This document shows, piece after piece, positions 15,427 through 25,360 of a stretch of 39,473 bases of DNA. Every line of letters starts with the position of its first letter. Position 1 is the stretch's first letter. A program made the translations under genes and the position numbers. The stretch is from assembly GCA_030149325.1 (NCBI GenBank), contig JASBRS010000043.1, positions 1 to 39,473 of the forward strand, written 5' to 3'. Origin of the DNA: Deinococci bacterium. Its GTDB lineage: Bacteria; Deinococcota; Deinococci; Deinococcales; Trueperaceae. The notes below the pieces were generated by a model. It was not told the DNA's origin. It saw only the letters and a program-made list of their open reading frames with translations, and made no database searches.

Positions 15427-17852
15427 GCATGACGACGAAGGAGAGCGTGAAGGAGATCTTCGAGACCCTCGAGTACGGGCCCGCACCCGAGAGCGCCGAG
15501 GTGGCGCAGGCGTGGCTCGACCGGCACGATCGTCGCTTCGGGCACTTCGTGAACGGTGCCTTCGTGGAGAGCGCGGACGGCGAGCTGTTCGCCACCGTGC
15601 ACCCTGGCGACGGCCGCGAGCTGGCGCAGGTGGCGCAGGGCGGCGAGGCCGACGTGGACGCGGCGGTCCGTGCCGCGCAGGCGGCGCTGCCGGCGTGGCA
15701 GGGGCTCGAGCCGCACCAGCGCGCCCGCCACCTCTACGCCCTTGCCCGGCACGTGCAGAAGCACGCGCGGCTGCTGGCCGTGCTGGAGGCGTTGGACAAC
15801 GGCAAGACCATCCGCGAGACGCGCGACATCGACGTTCCGCTGGTGGCCCGCCACTTCTACCACCACGCTGGCTGGGCGCAGCTGCTCGAGCGCGAGTTCG
15901 AGGGCTACCGCCCGGTGGGGGTGGTCGGCGCCGTCATCCCCTGGAACTTCCCGCTGCTGATGCTGGCCTGGAAGGTGGCGCCGGCGCTGGCGGCCGGCAA
16001 CACGGTGGTCCTCAAGCCGGCCGAGTTCACCCCGCTCACCGCCCTGGCCTTCGCCGAGATCGCGCTCGAGGCGGGTCTGCCGGCCGGCGTCCTGAACGTG
16101 GTGACGGGGGACGGGCATACCGGGGCGGCCCTGGTGGCGCACGAAGGGCTGGCCAAGGTGGCGTTCACCGGCTCCACCGAGGTGGGCCGCATCATCCGCA
16201 AGGCCACCGCCGGTCGCGGCATGAAGCTGTCGCTGGAGCTGGGCGGCAAGAGCCCCTTCCTGGTGTTCGACGACGCCGACCTCGACAGCGCCGTCGAGGG
16301 CGTGGTCGACGCCATCTGGTTCAACCAGGGCGAGGTTTGTTGCGCCGGCAGCCGCCTGCTGGTCCAGGAGGGCGTGGCCGCGCGCATGGAGGAGAAGCTG
16401 CTGGCGCGCATGGAGACGCTGCGCGAGGGGCCGTCGCTCGACAAGGCGATGGACATCGGCGCCATCGTGGCGCCCGTGCAGCTCGACAAGATCACGCGCC
16501 TCGTGGAGCAGTGCCGGGCCGAGGGCGGGCGCTGCTACCAGCCGTCCTGGGCCGAGCAGATGACGGCCGAGGGCGGGCTGTACTACCCGCCGACGCTGTT
16601 CAGCGGGGTGTCGCCGTCGTCGACGGCGGCGCAGGAGGAGATCTTCGGTCCGGTGATCGTGAGCATGACCTTCCGCACCCCGGAGGAGGCCGTCGAGCTG
16701 GCGAACAACACCCGCTACGGCCTCGCCGCCAGCGTGTGGACCGAGAACGTCAACCTCGCCCTCGACCTCGCCCCCAAGCTGGAGGCCGGCGTGGTGTGGG
16801 TGAACTGCACCAACGTCTTCGATGCCGCCAGCGGCTTCGGCGGTTACCGCGAGTCGGGCTTCGGCCGCGAGGGCGGCCGCGAGGGCATGTACGAGTACCT
16901 GAAGCCCGCCTGGGAGTCCGAGCTGCCGACCTACGCCGAGGGCGAGCTGGTGAGCGTCGGGGACCCCGCGGGGCTGGGCGAGGGCGGCACAGCGGCGGGG
17001 CCGGGCGGCGTCGACCGCACCGCCAAGCTCTATATCGGCGGCAAGCAGGCGCGCCCCGACGGCAACTACAGCTACCCGGTGCTATCCCCCGACGGCAGGC
17101 GCGTCGGCGAGGCGCCGCTGGGCAACCGGAAGGACGTGCGCAACGCCGTCGAGGCCGCCCGCAAGGGCACCGCCTGGACCAAGGCGACGGCGCACCTGCG
17201 GGCGCAGGTGCTGTACTACCTGGCCGAGAACCTGGAGGCGCGCGCCGGCGAGTTCGCCGAGCGCCTGCGGGCCATGACCGGGGTCGCCGCCGACGCCGCC
17301 GCCCACGAGGTGGAGGCCAGCGTGCGACGGCTGTTCACGTACGCTGCGCTGGCCGACAAGTACGACGGCGCCGTGCACGCCACGCCCTTCCGCAACGTCA
17401 CCCTGGCGATGCCGGAGCCGTGGGGCGTGATGGCGGTGGTATGCCCCGACGAGGCGCCGCTGCTGGCCTTCGTGTCGCTGGTCGCGCCGCCGCTGGCGCT
17501 CGGCAACCGGGTGGTGGCGGTGCCGTCGGCGCGCTGGCCGCTGGCCGCCACCGACCTCTACCAGGTGCTCGACACCAGCGACCTCCCGGGGGGCGCGCTC
17601 AACATCGTCACCGGCGTACGCGACGAGTTGGCCGAGGTCCTCGCCCGCCACGCCGACGTGGCGGCGATGTGGTACGTGGGCTCGGCCGACGGCTCGGCCA
17701 TGGTCGAACGCGAGAGCGCCGACAACCTCAAGGGCACCTGGGTCAACCACGGCACGCGTCGGGATTGGTCGGACGCCGAGCAGGCCGAGGGCGGCGAGTA
17801 CCTGCGGCGCGCCGTGCGCATCAAGAACATCTGGATCCCCTACGGGGAGTGA
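15423..17852 (+). CDS. Two-domain aldehyde dehydrogenase (ALDH16-like)
   Basis: An 809-residue protein with one full and one degenerate aldehyde dehydrogenase domain. Domain one (residues about 30-510) has VIPWNFP, FTGSTEVGR, LELGGKSP with the general-base Glu, and GEVCCAG with catalytic Cys306, so it should be active. Domain two (about 535-809) repeats the N-terminal fold (KLYIGGKQARPDG, EPWGVMAVVCPDE, GGALNIVTG). It stops before any catalytic Cys region, as in ALDH16 proteins, where it has a structural role. Directly after deoC and the acetyltransferase, the likely substrate is acetaldehyde from deoxyribose 5-phosphate. The ATG overlaps the previous stop. Confidence 0.9.
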   Translation: MSMTTKESVKEIFETLEYGPAPESAEVAQAWLDRHDRRFGHFVNGAFVESADGELFATVHPGDGRELAQVAQGGEADVDAAVRAAQAALPAWQGLEPHQRARHLYALARHVQKHARLLAVLEALDNGKTIRETRDIDVPLVARHFYHHAGWAQLLEREFEGYRPVGVVGAVIPWNFPLLMLAWKVAPALAAGNTVVLKPAEFTPLTALAFAEIALEAGLPAGVLNVVTGDGHTGAALVAHEGLAKVAFTGSTEVGRIIRKATAGRGMKLSLELGGKSPFLVFDDADLDSAVEGVVDAIWFNQGEVCCAGSRLLVQEGVAARMEEKLLARMETLREGPSLDKAMDIGAIVAPVQLDKITRLVEQCRAEGGRCYQPSWAEQMTAEGGLYYPPTLFSGVSPSSTAAQEEIFGPVIVSMTFRTPEEAVELANNTRYGLAASVWTENVNLALDLAPKLEAGVVWVNCTNVFDAASGFGGYRESGFGREGGREGMYEYLKPAWESELPTYAEGELVSVGDPAGLGEGGTAAGPGGVDRTAKLYIGGKQARPDGNYSYPVLSPDGRRVGEAPLGNRKDVRNAVEAARKGTAWTKATAHLRAQVLYYLAENLEARAGEFAERLRAMTGVAADAAAHEVEASVRRLFTYAALADKYDGAVHATPFRNVTLAMPEPWGVMAVVCPDEAPLLAFVSLVAPPLALGNRVVAVPSARWPLAATDLYQVLDTSDLPGGALNIVTGVRDELAEVLARHADVAAMWYVGSADGSAMVERESADNLKGTWVNHGTRRDWSDAEQAEGGEYLRRAVRIKNIWIPYGE

Positions 17853-17868
17853 CCGCCTGGTGACCGGA

Positions 17869-17896
17869 GCCGGGGGGCGCGTGCGCGCTCCCCGGC
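17869..17896. terminator. Bidirectional hairpin between convergent genes
   Basis: Stem GCCGGGGGGCGCG (17869-17881) and CGCGCTCCCCGGC (17884-17896), 13 pairs including one G-U, with a very small loop. It sits in the 60-base gap between the dehydrogenase stop and the convergent gene's stop at 17913, so it could end both transcripts. No U-tract follows on either strand. Confidence 0.55.
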
Positions 17897-17912
17897 GCTG
17901 GCGCGCTCCCGC

Positions 17913-19262
17913 CTAGCCCGCTGGGGTCCGCGCGCCGGCCGGGCGAACCAGCCGGTCGAGGGCCGCTCGCCAGGCGCCGAGCCGGTGCGAGTCGACCAGG
18001 GCCGCGCCACGGGCGCGGTGGTAGCGGGCGTGGCCGTCGTCGCTGCGCTCGGCCGCCAGCGTCGCCAGCACCCGTCGGGCCGCCACCTCGTCGACGATGA
18101 CGCGGTGCTCCAACGCCCGCAGGAGCGCGTCCTGGGCGACGGCGGCTCCGCGCTCGGGATCGCCGGAGGCCGCCCGGGCGTGCCCGGCGAGGGCGCTGTG
18201 GGAGGTGCTGCCGAAGGGGATCCCGGCACGCGCCAGCCAGCGGTCGACGGCGTCGGCGGCGCGCCCGAAGGCTTCGGCCGCCGCCGCGGGATCGTCGTGC
18301 AGCGCCAGCGCGATGTAGCCGAGGGCGCCGAGACGGACCGAGTCGATCCAGGCGTTGGCCGGCTGGCGCGCGCCGTCCTCCCGTTCGAAGCGGTCGAGCT
18401 CCGAGCGCGCCGAGCCCCCGCCGTGGCAGGCCAGGATCTGCGCGTGGACGGCGCGCACCATCACCCGGGCGTCGGCGAGATCGACGGGCGAGGCGGCTTC
18501 ATCGGCGGGGCCGGCCCCGTCCAGCAGGGCCAGAGCGCGCTCGGTGTAGGGCAGGGCCGAGCCCGGGGTGCCGGCGAACAGCGCGGGCATGGCGCACACG
18601 TCGCCGAGGTAGAGCGCCAGCTCGACGCGCCCGAGGTAGCCGGCGCCGACGTAGGCCACGCGCTCCTGCACGCTGCGACGACGGACGTCGAAGCGCGAGG
18701 CGTGGTGCCAGCCGTGGACCGAGTAGCGGATCAGCTCGGGCAGCGCAGGTACCACCCCTTCGTGCAGCCCCCGTTCGAGGATGACGTCGAGGAGTGCGCT
18801 GGAGCGGGCCATCAGCAGACTGCGGCGCTCCGGCGGAAGGTTGGGGTTGAACGCCAGGAACAGCGGCCCCTGGTAGAGGTGCCAGTCGCCGCCCAGGGTG
18901 TAGCCCTGCAGCTCGGTCACCAGGGCCTCGGCTGCGCGCGCCGCCCGTCGGGCGCCGCCCGTCAGCTCGAGGAGGAAGTCGAGCTCGCGGGTCTCGTCGT
19001 CGGCGCCCGGCAGCAGCTCCCGGGCGCGCTCGAGCAGCCGTGGCTGCGGCGAGCGAGCGCGGCAGCGCCGCCAGTTCCTGAGGGTGCTCGCCGATGCGCC
19101 CAGCACCTCCGCCAGCGCCCGGTCGGCGGCCTTGCTGCCGAGGTCGGGGGGGACGCGGCCGGAGCGGGTGGCGAGCCTCAGCAGGAGCCGGTAGGCGCGG
19201 CGTGCGAGGCAGTCGGACTCGGCGCCGAGCTGCGGCAGGAGCGAGGGGAGCGGGCCGGCCAC
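17913..19262 (-). CDS. Unrecognised helical protein with N-terminal HTH-like segment
   Basis: A 449-residue protein I do not recognise. It has no signal peptide or membrane helix. Residues about 45-70 (AADRALAEVLGASASTLRNWRRCRAR) look like a helix-turn-helix with a basic recognition helix. The rest is alanine- and leucine-rich and almost wholly helical, with stretches such as GALGYIALALHDDPAAAAEAFGRAADAVDRW that look like TPR-type helix pairs. A solenoid-type cytoplasmic regulator is a reasonable guess, not a finding. The start is a GTG with a -10-like TAGAAT ending five bases before it, so the mRNA may be leaderless. It is transcribed away from the sugar importer operon and could regulate it. 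Confidence 0.6.
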   Translation of the reverse strand: MAGPLPSLLPQLGAESDCLARRAYRLLLRLATRSGRVPPDLGSKAADRALAEVLGASASTLRNWRRCRARSPQPRLLERARELLPGADDETRELDFLLELTGGARRAARAAEALVTELQGYTLGGDWHLYQGPLFLAFNPNLPPERRSLLMARSSALLDVILERGLHEGVVPALPELIRYSVHGWHHASRFDVRRRSVQERVAYVGAGYLGRVELALYLGDVCAMPALFAGTPGSALPYTERALALLDGAGPADEAASPVDLADARVMVRAVHAQILACHGGGSARSELDRFEREDGARQPANAWIDSVRLGALGYIALALHDDPAAAAEAFGRAADAVDRWLARAGIPFGSTSHSALAGHARAASGDPERGAAVAQDALLRALEHRVIVDEVAARRVLATLAAERSDDGHARYHRARGAALVDSHRLGAWRAALDRLVRPAGARTPAG

Positions 19263-19267
19263 GGGCG

Positions 19268-19273
19268 ATTCTA
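19268..19273 (-). promoter_or_regulatory. -10 box of a probable leaderless transcript
   Basis: Minus-strand TAGAAT ends five bases before the GTG at 19262. Transcription would then start on or next to the start codon, and no Shine-Dalgarno can fit. This geometry is well known in Deinococcus. No convincing -35 box is seen. Confidence 0.45.
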
Positions 19274-19290
19274 CCCCCTCGTTCTACCCC
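19269..19290. repeat. Tandem TTCTACCCC repeat in the divergent promoter region
   Basis: Two copies of TTCTACCCC (19269-19277 and 19282-19290) start 13 bases apart. Weaker copies follow (GCTACCCT at 19303, CTTACCC at 19314). The copies lie between a -10-like box for the minus-strand gene and one for the sugar importer, where a regulator could bind. Confidence 0.4.
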
Positions 19291-19310
19291 CGCACGCCCT
19301 CTGCTACCCT
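19282..19310 (+). promoter_or_regulatory. Possible promoter of the sugar importer operon
   Basis: TTCTAC (19282-19287), 17 bases, TACCCT (19305-19310) followed by G. It gives a leader of about 100 bases before the binding-protein ATG at 19417. The -35 is a partial match only. Confidence 0.35.
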
Positions 19311-19416
19311 GCGCTTACCCAAAGAGGGACGCGCTGGCCGGGGTTCCGGTCCGCCTGCGGGCGCGGCTGCTGAAGCCGTGCACGGGTGGCGTGTGGCGCG
19401 TGAGAAGGGAGCGGGT

Positions 19417-20682
19417 ATGAAGCGCACGTTCGCGATGTTCGTCGCCGTTCTGGTGGCGCTGGTGCTGGCGGGGTCGGCTGCGGCGCAGTCCGACGTCACC
19501 GTCTGGTTCCACAGCGGCAAGGGTCCCGAGCGGGACACGCTCAACGCCCAGGTCAAGGACTTCAACGCGCAGCAGAGCCAGTACCACGTGGTGGCCGAGC
19601 AGTTGCCCGAGGGCACCTACAACGACCAGGTGCAGGCCGGAGCGCTGGCGGGCAAGCTGCCCTGCCTGCTCGACTTCGACGGGCCCAACATCTACAACTA
19701 CGTGTGGAGCGGCTTCCTGCAGCCCATCGATCGCTACGTGAGCAGCGACCTCAAGGCAGACTTCCTGCCCAGCATCATCGCGCAGGGCACCTACAACGGC
19801 AAGCTCTACAGCCTCGGCACCTTCGACAGCGGCCTGGCCATCTACGGCAACAAGAAGATGCTCGAGGAGGCGGGCGTCCGCATCCCGACCACCATCGCCG
19901 ACGCCTGGACGCTGAGCGAGTTCGAGGACGCGCTGGCCAAGCTGACGGCGCTGCCCGACGTCAAGTACGCCCTCGACCTGAAGTTCAACTACGGTCAGGG
20001 CGAGTGGTTCACCTACGGCTTCAGCCCCATCCTGCAGAGCTTCGGCGGCGACCTCATCGATCGCAACGGCTACCAGAACGCCGATCCGCTGGTCAGCCAG
20101 GCCTCGATCGATGCCATGACGCACTTCCAGTCCTGGTTCAAGAACGGCTGGACCACCGCTACGCCCGCCGGCGACGGCGACTTCGCCGTGAACAAGGTGG
20201 CCGCCCTGTCGTGGGTCGGGCACTGGGCCTACAACGACTACAAGAAGGCGCTCGGCAACGACCTGGTGCTCATCCCGATGCCGAACTTCGGCAAGGGCCC
20301 GAAGACGGGCATGGGCTCCTGGAACTGGGGCATCACCAAGACCTGCTCCAACCCCGATGGCGCCTGGGCCTTCCTGAACTACCTCATCCAGCCCGACCAG
20401 ATCCTGCGCATGACCGACGCCAACGGCGCCGTCCCCGCGCGCAAGTCCGCCCTGGCCAAGTCGACGCTGTACGGCACCAACGGGCCGCTCAACCTGTTCG
20501 TGCGGCAGCTCCAGCAGATCGCCGTCCCGCGTCCGCAGACGCCGGCCTACCCGGTGATCACGCAGGCGTTCGCGCAGGCCGTGGCCAACATCGCCGCCGG
20601 CGCCGACGTCAAGACCGAGCTGCAGAAGGCGGCCGACAAGATCGATCAGGACATCAAGGACAACAAGGGCTACCCCAACTAG
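19417..20682 (+). CDS. Sugar ABC transporter substrate-binding protein (SBP family 1)
   Basis: A 421-residue exported binding protein of the MalE/UgpB type. The ATG at 19417 is chosen because it starts a clear signal peptide (MKRTF, hydrophobic core, cut after AAA before QSDVT). It then reads VTVWFHSGKGPERDTLN, the usual first strand. LDFDGPNIYNYVWSGFLQPID and GSWNWGITKTCSNPDGAWAFLNYL are typical family segments. No lipobox is present, so it is probably periplasmic. It heads an operon with two permeases and a GH32-type glycosidase, which points to a fructose-containing or related oligosaccharide, an inference from context only. A strong hairpin follows the stop. Confidence 0.93.
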   Translation: MKRTFAMFVAVLVALVLAGSAAAQSDVTVWFHSGKGPERDTLNAQVKDFNAQQSQYHVVAEQLPEGTYNDQVQAGALAGKLPCLLDFDGPNIYNYVWSGFLQPIDRYVSSDLKADFLPSIIAQGTYNGKLYSLGTFDSGLAIYGNKKMLEEAGVRIPTTIADAWTLSEFEDALAKLTALPDVKYALDLKFNYGQGEWFTYGFSPILQSFGGDLIDRNGYQNADPLVSQASIDAMTHFQSWFKNGWTTATPAGDGDFAVNKVAALSWVGHWAYNDYKKALGNDLVLIPMPNFGKGPKTGMGSWNWGITKTCSNPDGAWAFLNYLIQPDQILRMTDANGAVPARKSALAKSTLYGTNGPLNLFVRQLQQIAVPRPQTPAYPVITQAFAQAVANIAAGADVKTELQKAADKIDQDIKDNKGYPN

Positions 20683-20698
20683 TCCATCCCACCGCCCG

Positions 20699-20728
20699 GG
20701 GGCGCCGTCCGCGACAGGACGGCGCCCC
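20699..20728 (+). terminator. Intercistronic 12-bp hairpin between binding-protein and permease genes
   Basis: GGGGCGCCGTCC (20699-20710) and its exact complement (20717-20728) with a six-base loop, 17 bases after the binding-protein stop and without a U-tract. A second G+C palindrome (about 20752-20766) follows. It probably stabilises the upstream mRNA or attenuates transcription into the permease genes. Confidence 0.7.
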
Positions 20729-20791
20729 GACGGGCGCGCCCGCACCACCACGGGCGCGGCGCGCCCCTAGCCCTTCCGACGGAGCGCGAAC

Positions 20792-21712
20792 GTGGCCAAC
20801 GCGATGAGGACCCGAAGCACCGTGATGGAGCGCCGCGAGGCCCGCACGGCATGGTTGTTCACGCTGCCGGCGCTGGTGCTGCTGGTGGCCTTCCTGGTGG
20901 TGCCCTTCCTGCTGGCCATCGGCCTGTCGTTCACCGATCAGCGGCTCATCCCCAACCCGCGCTTGCCGACCGAGTTCGTGGGCCTGCGCAACTTCCAGCG
21001 CATCCTCCACGACCCGGTGTTCCTGCGGGCGCTGCTCAACAACTTCGTGTTCGCGGGCGTGGTCGTGCCGGTGCAGTCGGCGCTGGCGCTGGTGATGGCG
21101 ATGCTCGTCAACCAGAAGATCCGCGCTACCAACATCTTCCGGACCATCTATTTCAGTCCCGTCGTCACCACCATGGTGGTGGTGTCGGCGATCTGGTTCC
21201 TGCTCTACAACCCCACGCAGGGCTTCATCAACCAGTTCCTGCACGCCGTCACCTTCGGTCTGACCGGCACCATCGACTGGTTGCAGGACCCCCACACGGC
21301 CCTGCTGGCCATCATGATCCTGTCGATCTGGCAGGGTGCCGGCTTCCAGATGGTGATCTTCCTGGCCGGACTGCAGGAGATCCCGCAGACCCTCTACGAG
21401 GCCGCGCGGATCGACGGCGCCAACCGCTGGCAGTCGTTCCGGCACATCACCCTCACGGGGCTGCGCAACACCACCGTGTTCGTCATCATCTCCACCTCGA
21501 TCCTGGCGTTCCGGCTCTACGACCAGGTCAAGGTGATGACCAACGGGGGCCCCCTCAACGCCACGCAGACGGTCGTCTACCAGATCGAGCGCGTCGGCTT
21601 CGGCCAGCTCAAGGTAGGCTACGCCTCGGCGCTGACGGTGGTGTTCTTCCTCATCGTGCTCTCGATCACGCTGTTGCAGCGCCGGCTGCTCCCCGAGGAG
21701 AGGAACGTATGA
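20792..21712 (+). CDS. Sugar ABC transporter permease (MalF/UgpA family)
   Basis: A 306-residue inner-membrane permease with six predicted helices, forming one half of the sugar channel. The N-terminal TAWLFTLPALVLLVAFLVVPFLLAIGLS is the typical first helix, and the coupling loop EAARIDGANRWQSFRHITL is a well-preserved EAA motif. A GTG at 20792 with GGAG seven bases before it is taken as start; ATG at 20804 is a possible alternative. It overlaps the second permease by ATGA. The ATPase gene of the system is not in this operon. Confidence 0.93.
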   Translation: MANAMRTRSTVMERREARTAWLFTLPALVLLVAFLVVPFLLAIGLSFTDQRLIPNPRLPTEFVGLRNFQRILHDPVFLRALLNNFVFAGVVVPVQSALALVMAMLVNQKIRATNIFRTIYFSPVVTTMVVVSAIWFLLYNPTQGFINQFLHAVTFGLTGTIDWLQDPHTALLAIMILSIWQGAGFQMVIFLAGLQEIPQTLYEAARIDGANRWQSFRHITLTGLRNTTVFVIISTSILAFRLYDQVKVMTNGGPLNATQTVVYQIERVGFGQLKVGYASALTVVFFLIVLSITLLQRRLLPEERNV

Positions 21713-22551
21713 GGCAGCTGCGCCGTGTCTCCGGCACCTTCGGCAACTACCTGTTGCTGATCGCCTTCGCCGCCTTCTTCCTGTTCCCCGTGGTCATCAT
21801 GATCGTCTCCAGCCTGAAGCCCGACGATCAGCTCATCATCCGCGACCTCGCCACGCCCATGGCCTTCGTACCCAGCGTGGTGTCGCTCAAGAACTACCGC
21901 GACGTGTTCGCCAACCTGCCCTTCGGCCTGGCCATGCGCAACTCCCTCGTCATCGTGGGCAGCATCGTCATCGTGGGCCTGTTCGTCAACAGCATGGCCG
22001 CCTACGCGCTGGCGCGCATGCGCTTCAGGGGGCGCGCGGCGGTGGTGGGCGTGGTGGTGGCCCTGATGATCATCCCGTTCGAGTCGATCTCGGTGCCGCT
22101 CTTGCTGATGGTCAACCGCGTCGGCTGGCTCGACACCCTCTACGTCCAGATCATCCCGTTCGTGGCCGACGCGTTCTCGATCTTCCTCTTCTACCAGTTC
22201 TTCATCAACCTGCCCCGGGACATCGAGGAGGCGGCGGTGGTCGACGGCGCCAGTCGCTGGCGCATCTACTGGAGCATCCTGCTGCCGCTGTCGCGGCCGG
22301 TCATGGCGACCGCCTCGATCCTGCTGTTCCTGCGCTACTGGGGGCAGCTGCTGTGGCCGGTGATGGTCGCGCGCTCCACCGAGGTCCGGCCGTTGCCGCT
22401 GGCCATGCAGCAGTTCTTCGGCCAACAGCCGCGCGAGTGGGGCCAGATCATGGCCTTCGCCGCCATGATCACGGTGCCGGTGCTGATCGTGTACCTGATC
22501 TTCAATCGCTGGTTCGTCCAGTCGATCGCCAGCAGCGGGGTCAAGGGTTGA
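21709..22551 (+). CDS. Sugar ABC transporter permease (MalG/UgpE family)
   Basis: A 280-residue permease that completes the sugar channel. The first helix is NYLLLIAFAAFFLFPVVIMI, the periplasmic part starts at SLKPDDQL, and the coupling loop is EEAAVVDGASRWRIYWSILLPL (EAA motif). It has the usual family length and six helices. The ATG overlaps the MalF-type stop and has AGGAGAGG just upstream. Its own stop overlaps the TTG start of the glycosidase gene (TTGA), so transporter and enzyme are translationally coupled. Confidence 0.93.
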   Translation: MRQLRRVSGTFGNYLLLIAFAAFFLFPVVIMIVSSLKPDDQLIIRDLATPMAFVPSVVSLKNYRDVFANLPFGLAMRNSLVIVGSIVIVGLFVNSMAAYALARMRFRGRAAVVGVVVALMIIPFESISVPLLLMVNRVGWLDTLYVQIIPFVADAFSIFLFYQFFINLPRDIEEAAVVDGASRWRIYWSILLPLSRPVMATASILLFLRYWGQLLWPVMVARSTEVRPLPLAMQQFFGQQPREWGQIMAFAAMITVPVLIVYLIFNRWFVQSIASSGVKG

Positions 22552-24038
22552 GCGACGACGACGGGCCCGAGGCGACCGGCCGGGTCGGCTGGCACTACCG
22601 GCCCGAGCGCGGCCTGTTCGGCGACCCCAAGCCGCTGCACTGGCAGGGGGTCACCCACGTCTTCTTCCAGAACTCGCCCGGCAACGGCGGCTTCGAGGCG
22701 ATGCGCTGGGCACACGTCGCCAGCCGCGACCTGGTCCACTGGGAGCGGCTGCCCGACGCCCTGGTGCCCGAGCCCGGCGGGTGCGATGCCTATGGCTGCT
22801 GGACGGGGTCGGTGGTGCGCGTGGGCGACGGTTTCCAGCTCTTCTACACCGGGGTCGGCGGTCCGGACGGCCAGCGACAGACGGTGTGCCGGGCCTTCAG
22901 CGACGACCTGGTGCACTGGCGTCGCGATCCTGCCAATCCCCTCCTGCTCCCGTCCGCGCCCTTCGCCCGCGGTCCCCGGGCCGCCTGGCGCGATCCGCAG
23001 GTGGTGCGCGCCGACGACGGCTACCACCTGCTGCTGACGGCCGACCTGGAGGGCGCGCCGGCGGCGGTGCGCGGCGTGCTCGCGCACTTCCGGTCGCCCG
23101 ACCTGCAGCGCTTCGAGCCGCGCGGCGTGCTCTACTACCCCGGCGACGTACACCGCTGCGAGTGCCCCGATCTCCTGCGCGCGGGCGAGCACGAGGTGCT
23201 GCTCTACTCCGACTTCGGGGTGCAGGTGCGCAGGCGCTCGGCCGACGGCCGGTTCCGCGTCGCCGACCCGCCGCAGCTCGACGACTTCCGCTTCTACGCC
23301 GCCAAGACCACGGCCGCCGAGCGCCGTCGCCTGCTGTTCGGCTTCCTCTTCGGACGGCGCGCCCCGGCCGGGCCCACCGGCGACAGCAGCCCCTGGGAGT
23401 GGGGGGGCGTGATGGCGTTGCCGCGGGAGGCCGAGGTGGCGGCCGACGGGACGCTGCGGGTGCGGCCCGCCCCGGAGCTGGCGGCGTTGCGCCGGGAGGC
23501 GTTGCAGCTCGAGCCCGCGCCCCCCGCCCCGCACGGCGGCTGGCACGAGGAGGCAGCCGGCGCCTGGACGCTGACCGCCGGAGCCGACGGCCCCGCCTCG
23601 GCCGAGGTCGCCTACGGGCTGGTGGGGCGCCTCCCGGCCGAGGCCGAGCTCGACGTCGAGGTCGGTCTCGAGGCCGAGGGCGCCCGGCGCTTCGGCCTGC
23701 TGGTCGGCTGCGACCGTGGCCTGACGCGCGGCTACGCCCTCGAGGTCGACCTCGAGCGCGGCTGGCTCACGCTCCGGCGCCTGCTCCCCGAGACCAACCC
23801 GGCCGACCTGGGGTTGCAGCGCGTGGCGCTCCCGACGCGTCGCGACGACCGCCGCCTCCGGCTCCGGGTCTTCCTCGATCACAGCGTGCTGGAGGCGTTC
23901 GTCGACGACCGGGTCAGCCTCTCGGGACGCCTCTACGACCTCGGGGACGAGGGCGACCGCTGGTGGGGGGCGCTCGCCCGGGACGGCCGGCTGAGGTTGG
24001 ACGCCGCCCGCGCTTGGCGACTGTCGCTGCAGCCCTGA
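22548..24038 (+). CDS. GH32-family glycoside hydrolase (beta-fructosidase-like)
   Basis: A 496-residue enzyme with a five-bladed propeller and C-terminal beta-sandwich, without signal peptide, so it should cleave the imported sugar in the cytoplasm. The nucleophile region reads [12 protein letters not shown], with Asp26 as the expected nucleophile in place of the usual NDPN sequence. The RDP motif is AWRDPQVV (Asp149) and the acid/base is Glu205 in RCECPD. The sandwich ends with the typical [11 protein letters not shown] strand. This GDP-type nucleophile motif marks a less studied branch, so fructose release is likely but not certain. The start is a TTG overlapping the permease stop; no other start lies nearby. 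Confidence 0.82.
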   Translation: MSDDDGPEATGRVGWHYRPERGLFGDPKPLHWQGVTHVFFQNSPGNGGFEAMRWAHVASRDLVHWERLPDALVPEPGGCDAYGCWTGSVVRVGDGFQLFYTGVGGPDGQRQTVCRAFSDDLVHWRRDPANPLLLPSAPFARGPRAAWRDPQVVRADDGYHLLLTADLEGAPAAVRGVLAHFRSPDLQRFEPRGVLYYPGDVHRCECPDLLRAGEHEVLLYSDFGVQVRRRSADGRFRVADPPQLDDFRFYAAKTTAAERRRLLFGFLFGRRAPAGPTGDSSPWEWGGVMALPREAEVAADGTLRVRPAPELAALRREALQLEPAPPAPHGGWHEEAAGAWTLTAGADGPASAEVAYGLVGRLPAEAELDVEVGLEAEGARRFGLLVGCDRGLTRGYALEVDLERGWLTLRRLLPETNPADLGLQRVALPTRRDDRRLRLRVFLDHSVLEAFVDDRVSLSGRLYDLGDEGDRWWGALARDGRLRLDAARAWRLSLQP

Positions 24039-24118
24039 CCCGCGTTCTCCGCAGCCCGCCCGCCGAGGGCGTCACGCCCGCTCCGTCCTACACCGCGGTG
24101 CGCGGGCGTCCACGGCGG

Positions 24119-24124
24119 TAGCCT
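24119..24124 (+). promoter_or_regulatory. Possible -10 box for kbl-tdh
   Basis: TAGCCT followed by G, 42 bases before the kbl ATG. No -35 consensus is present. The perfect ten-base palindrome CACCGCGGTG (24091-24100), upstream of it, is where a regulator could bind. The rest of the 128-base gap shows only a short GGGCG/CGCCC hairpin near 24069. Confidence 0.3.
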
Positions 24125-24166
24125 GGGGGCATCGTGGGCGCGCACACCGTGCGCAGGAGGAGCGAC

Positions 24167-25356
<1,190 letters not shown>

Positions 25357-25360
<4 letters not shown>

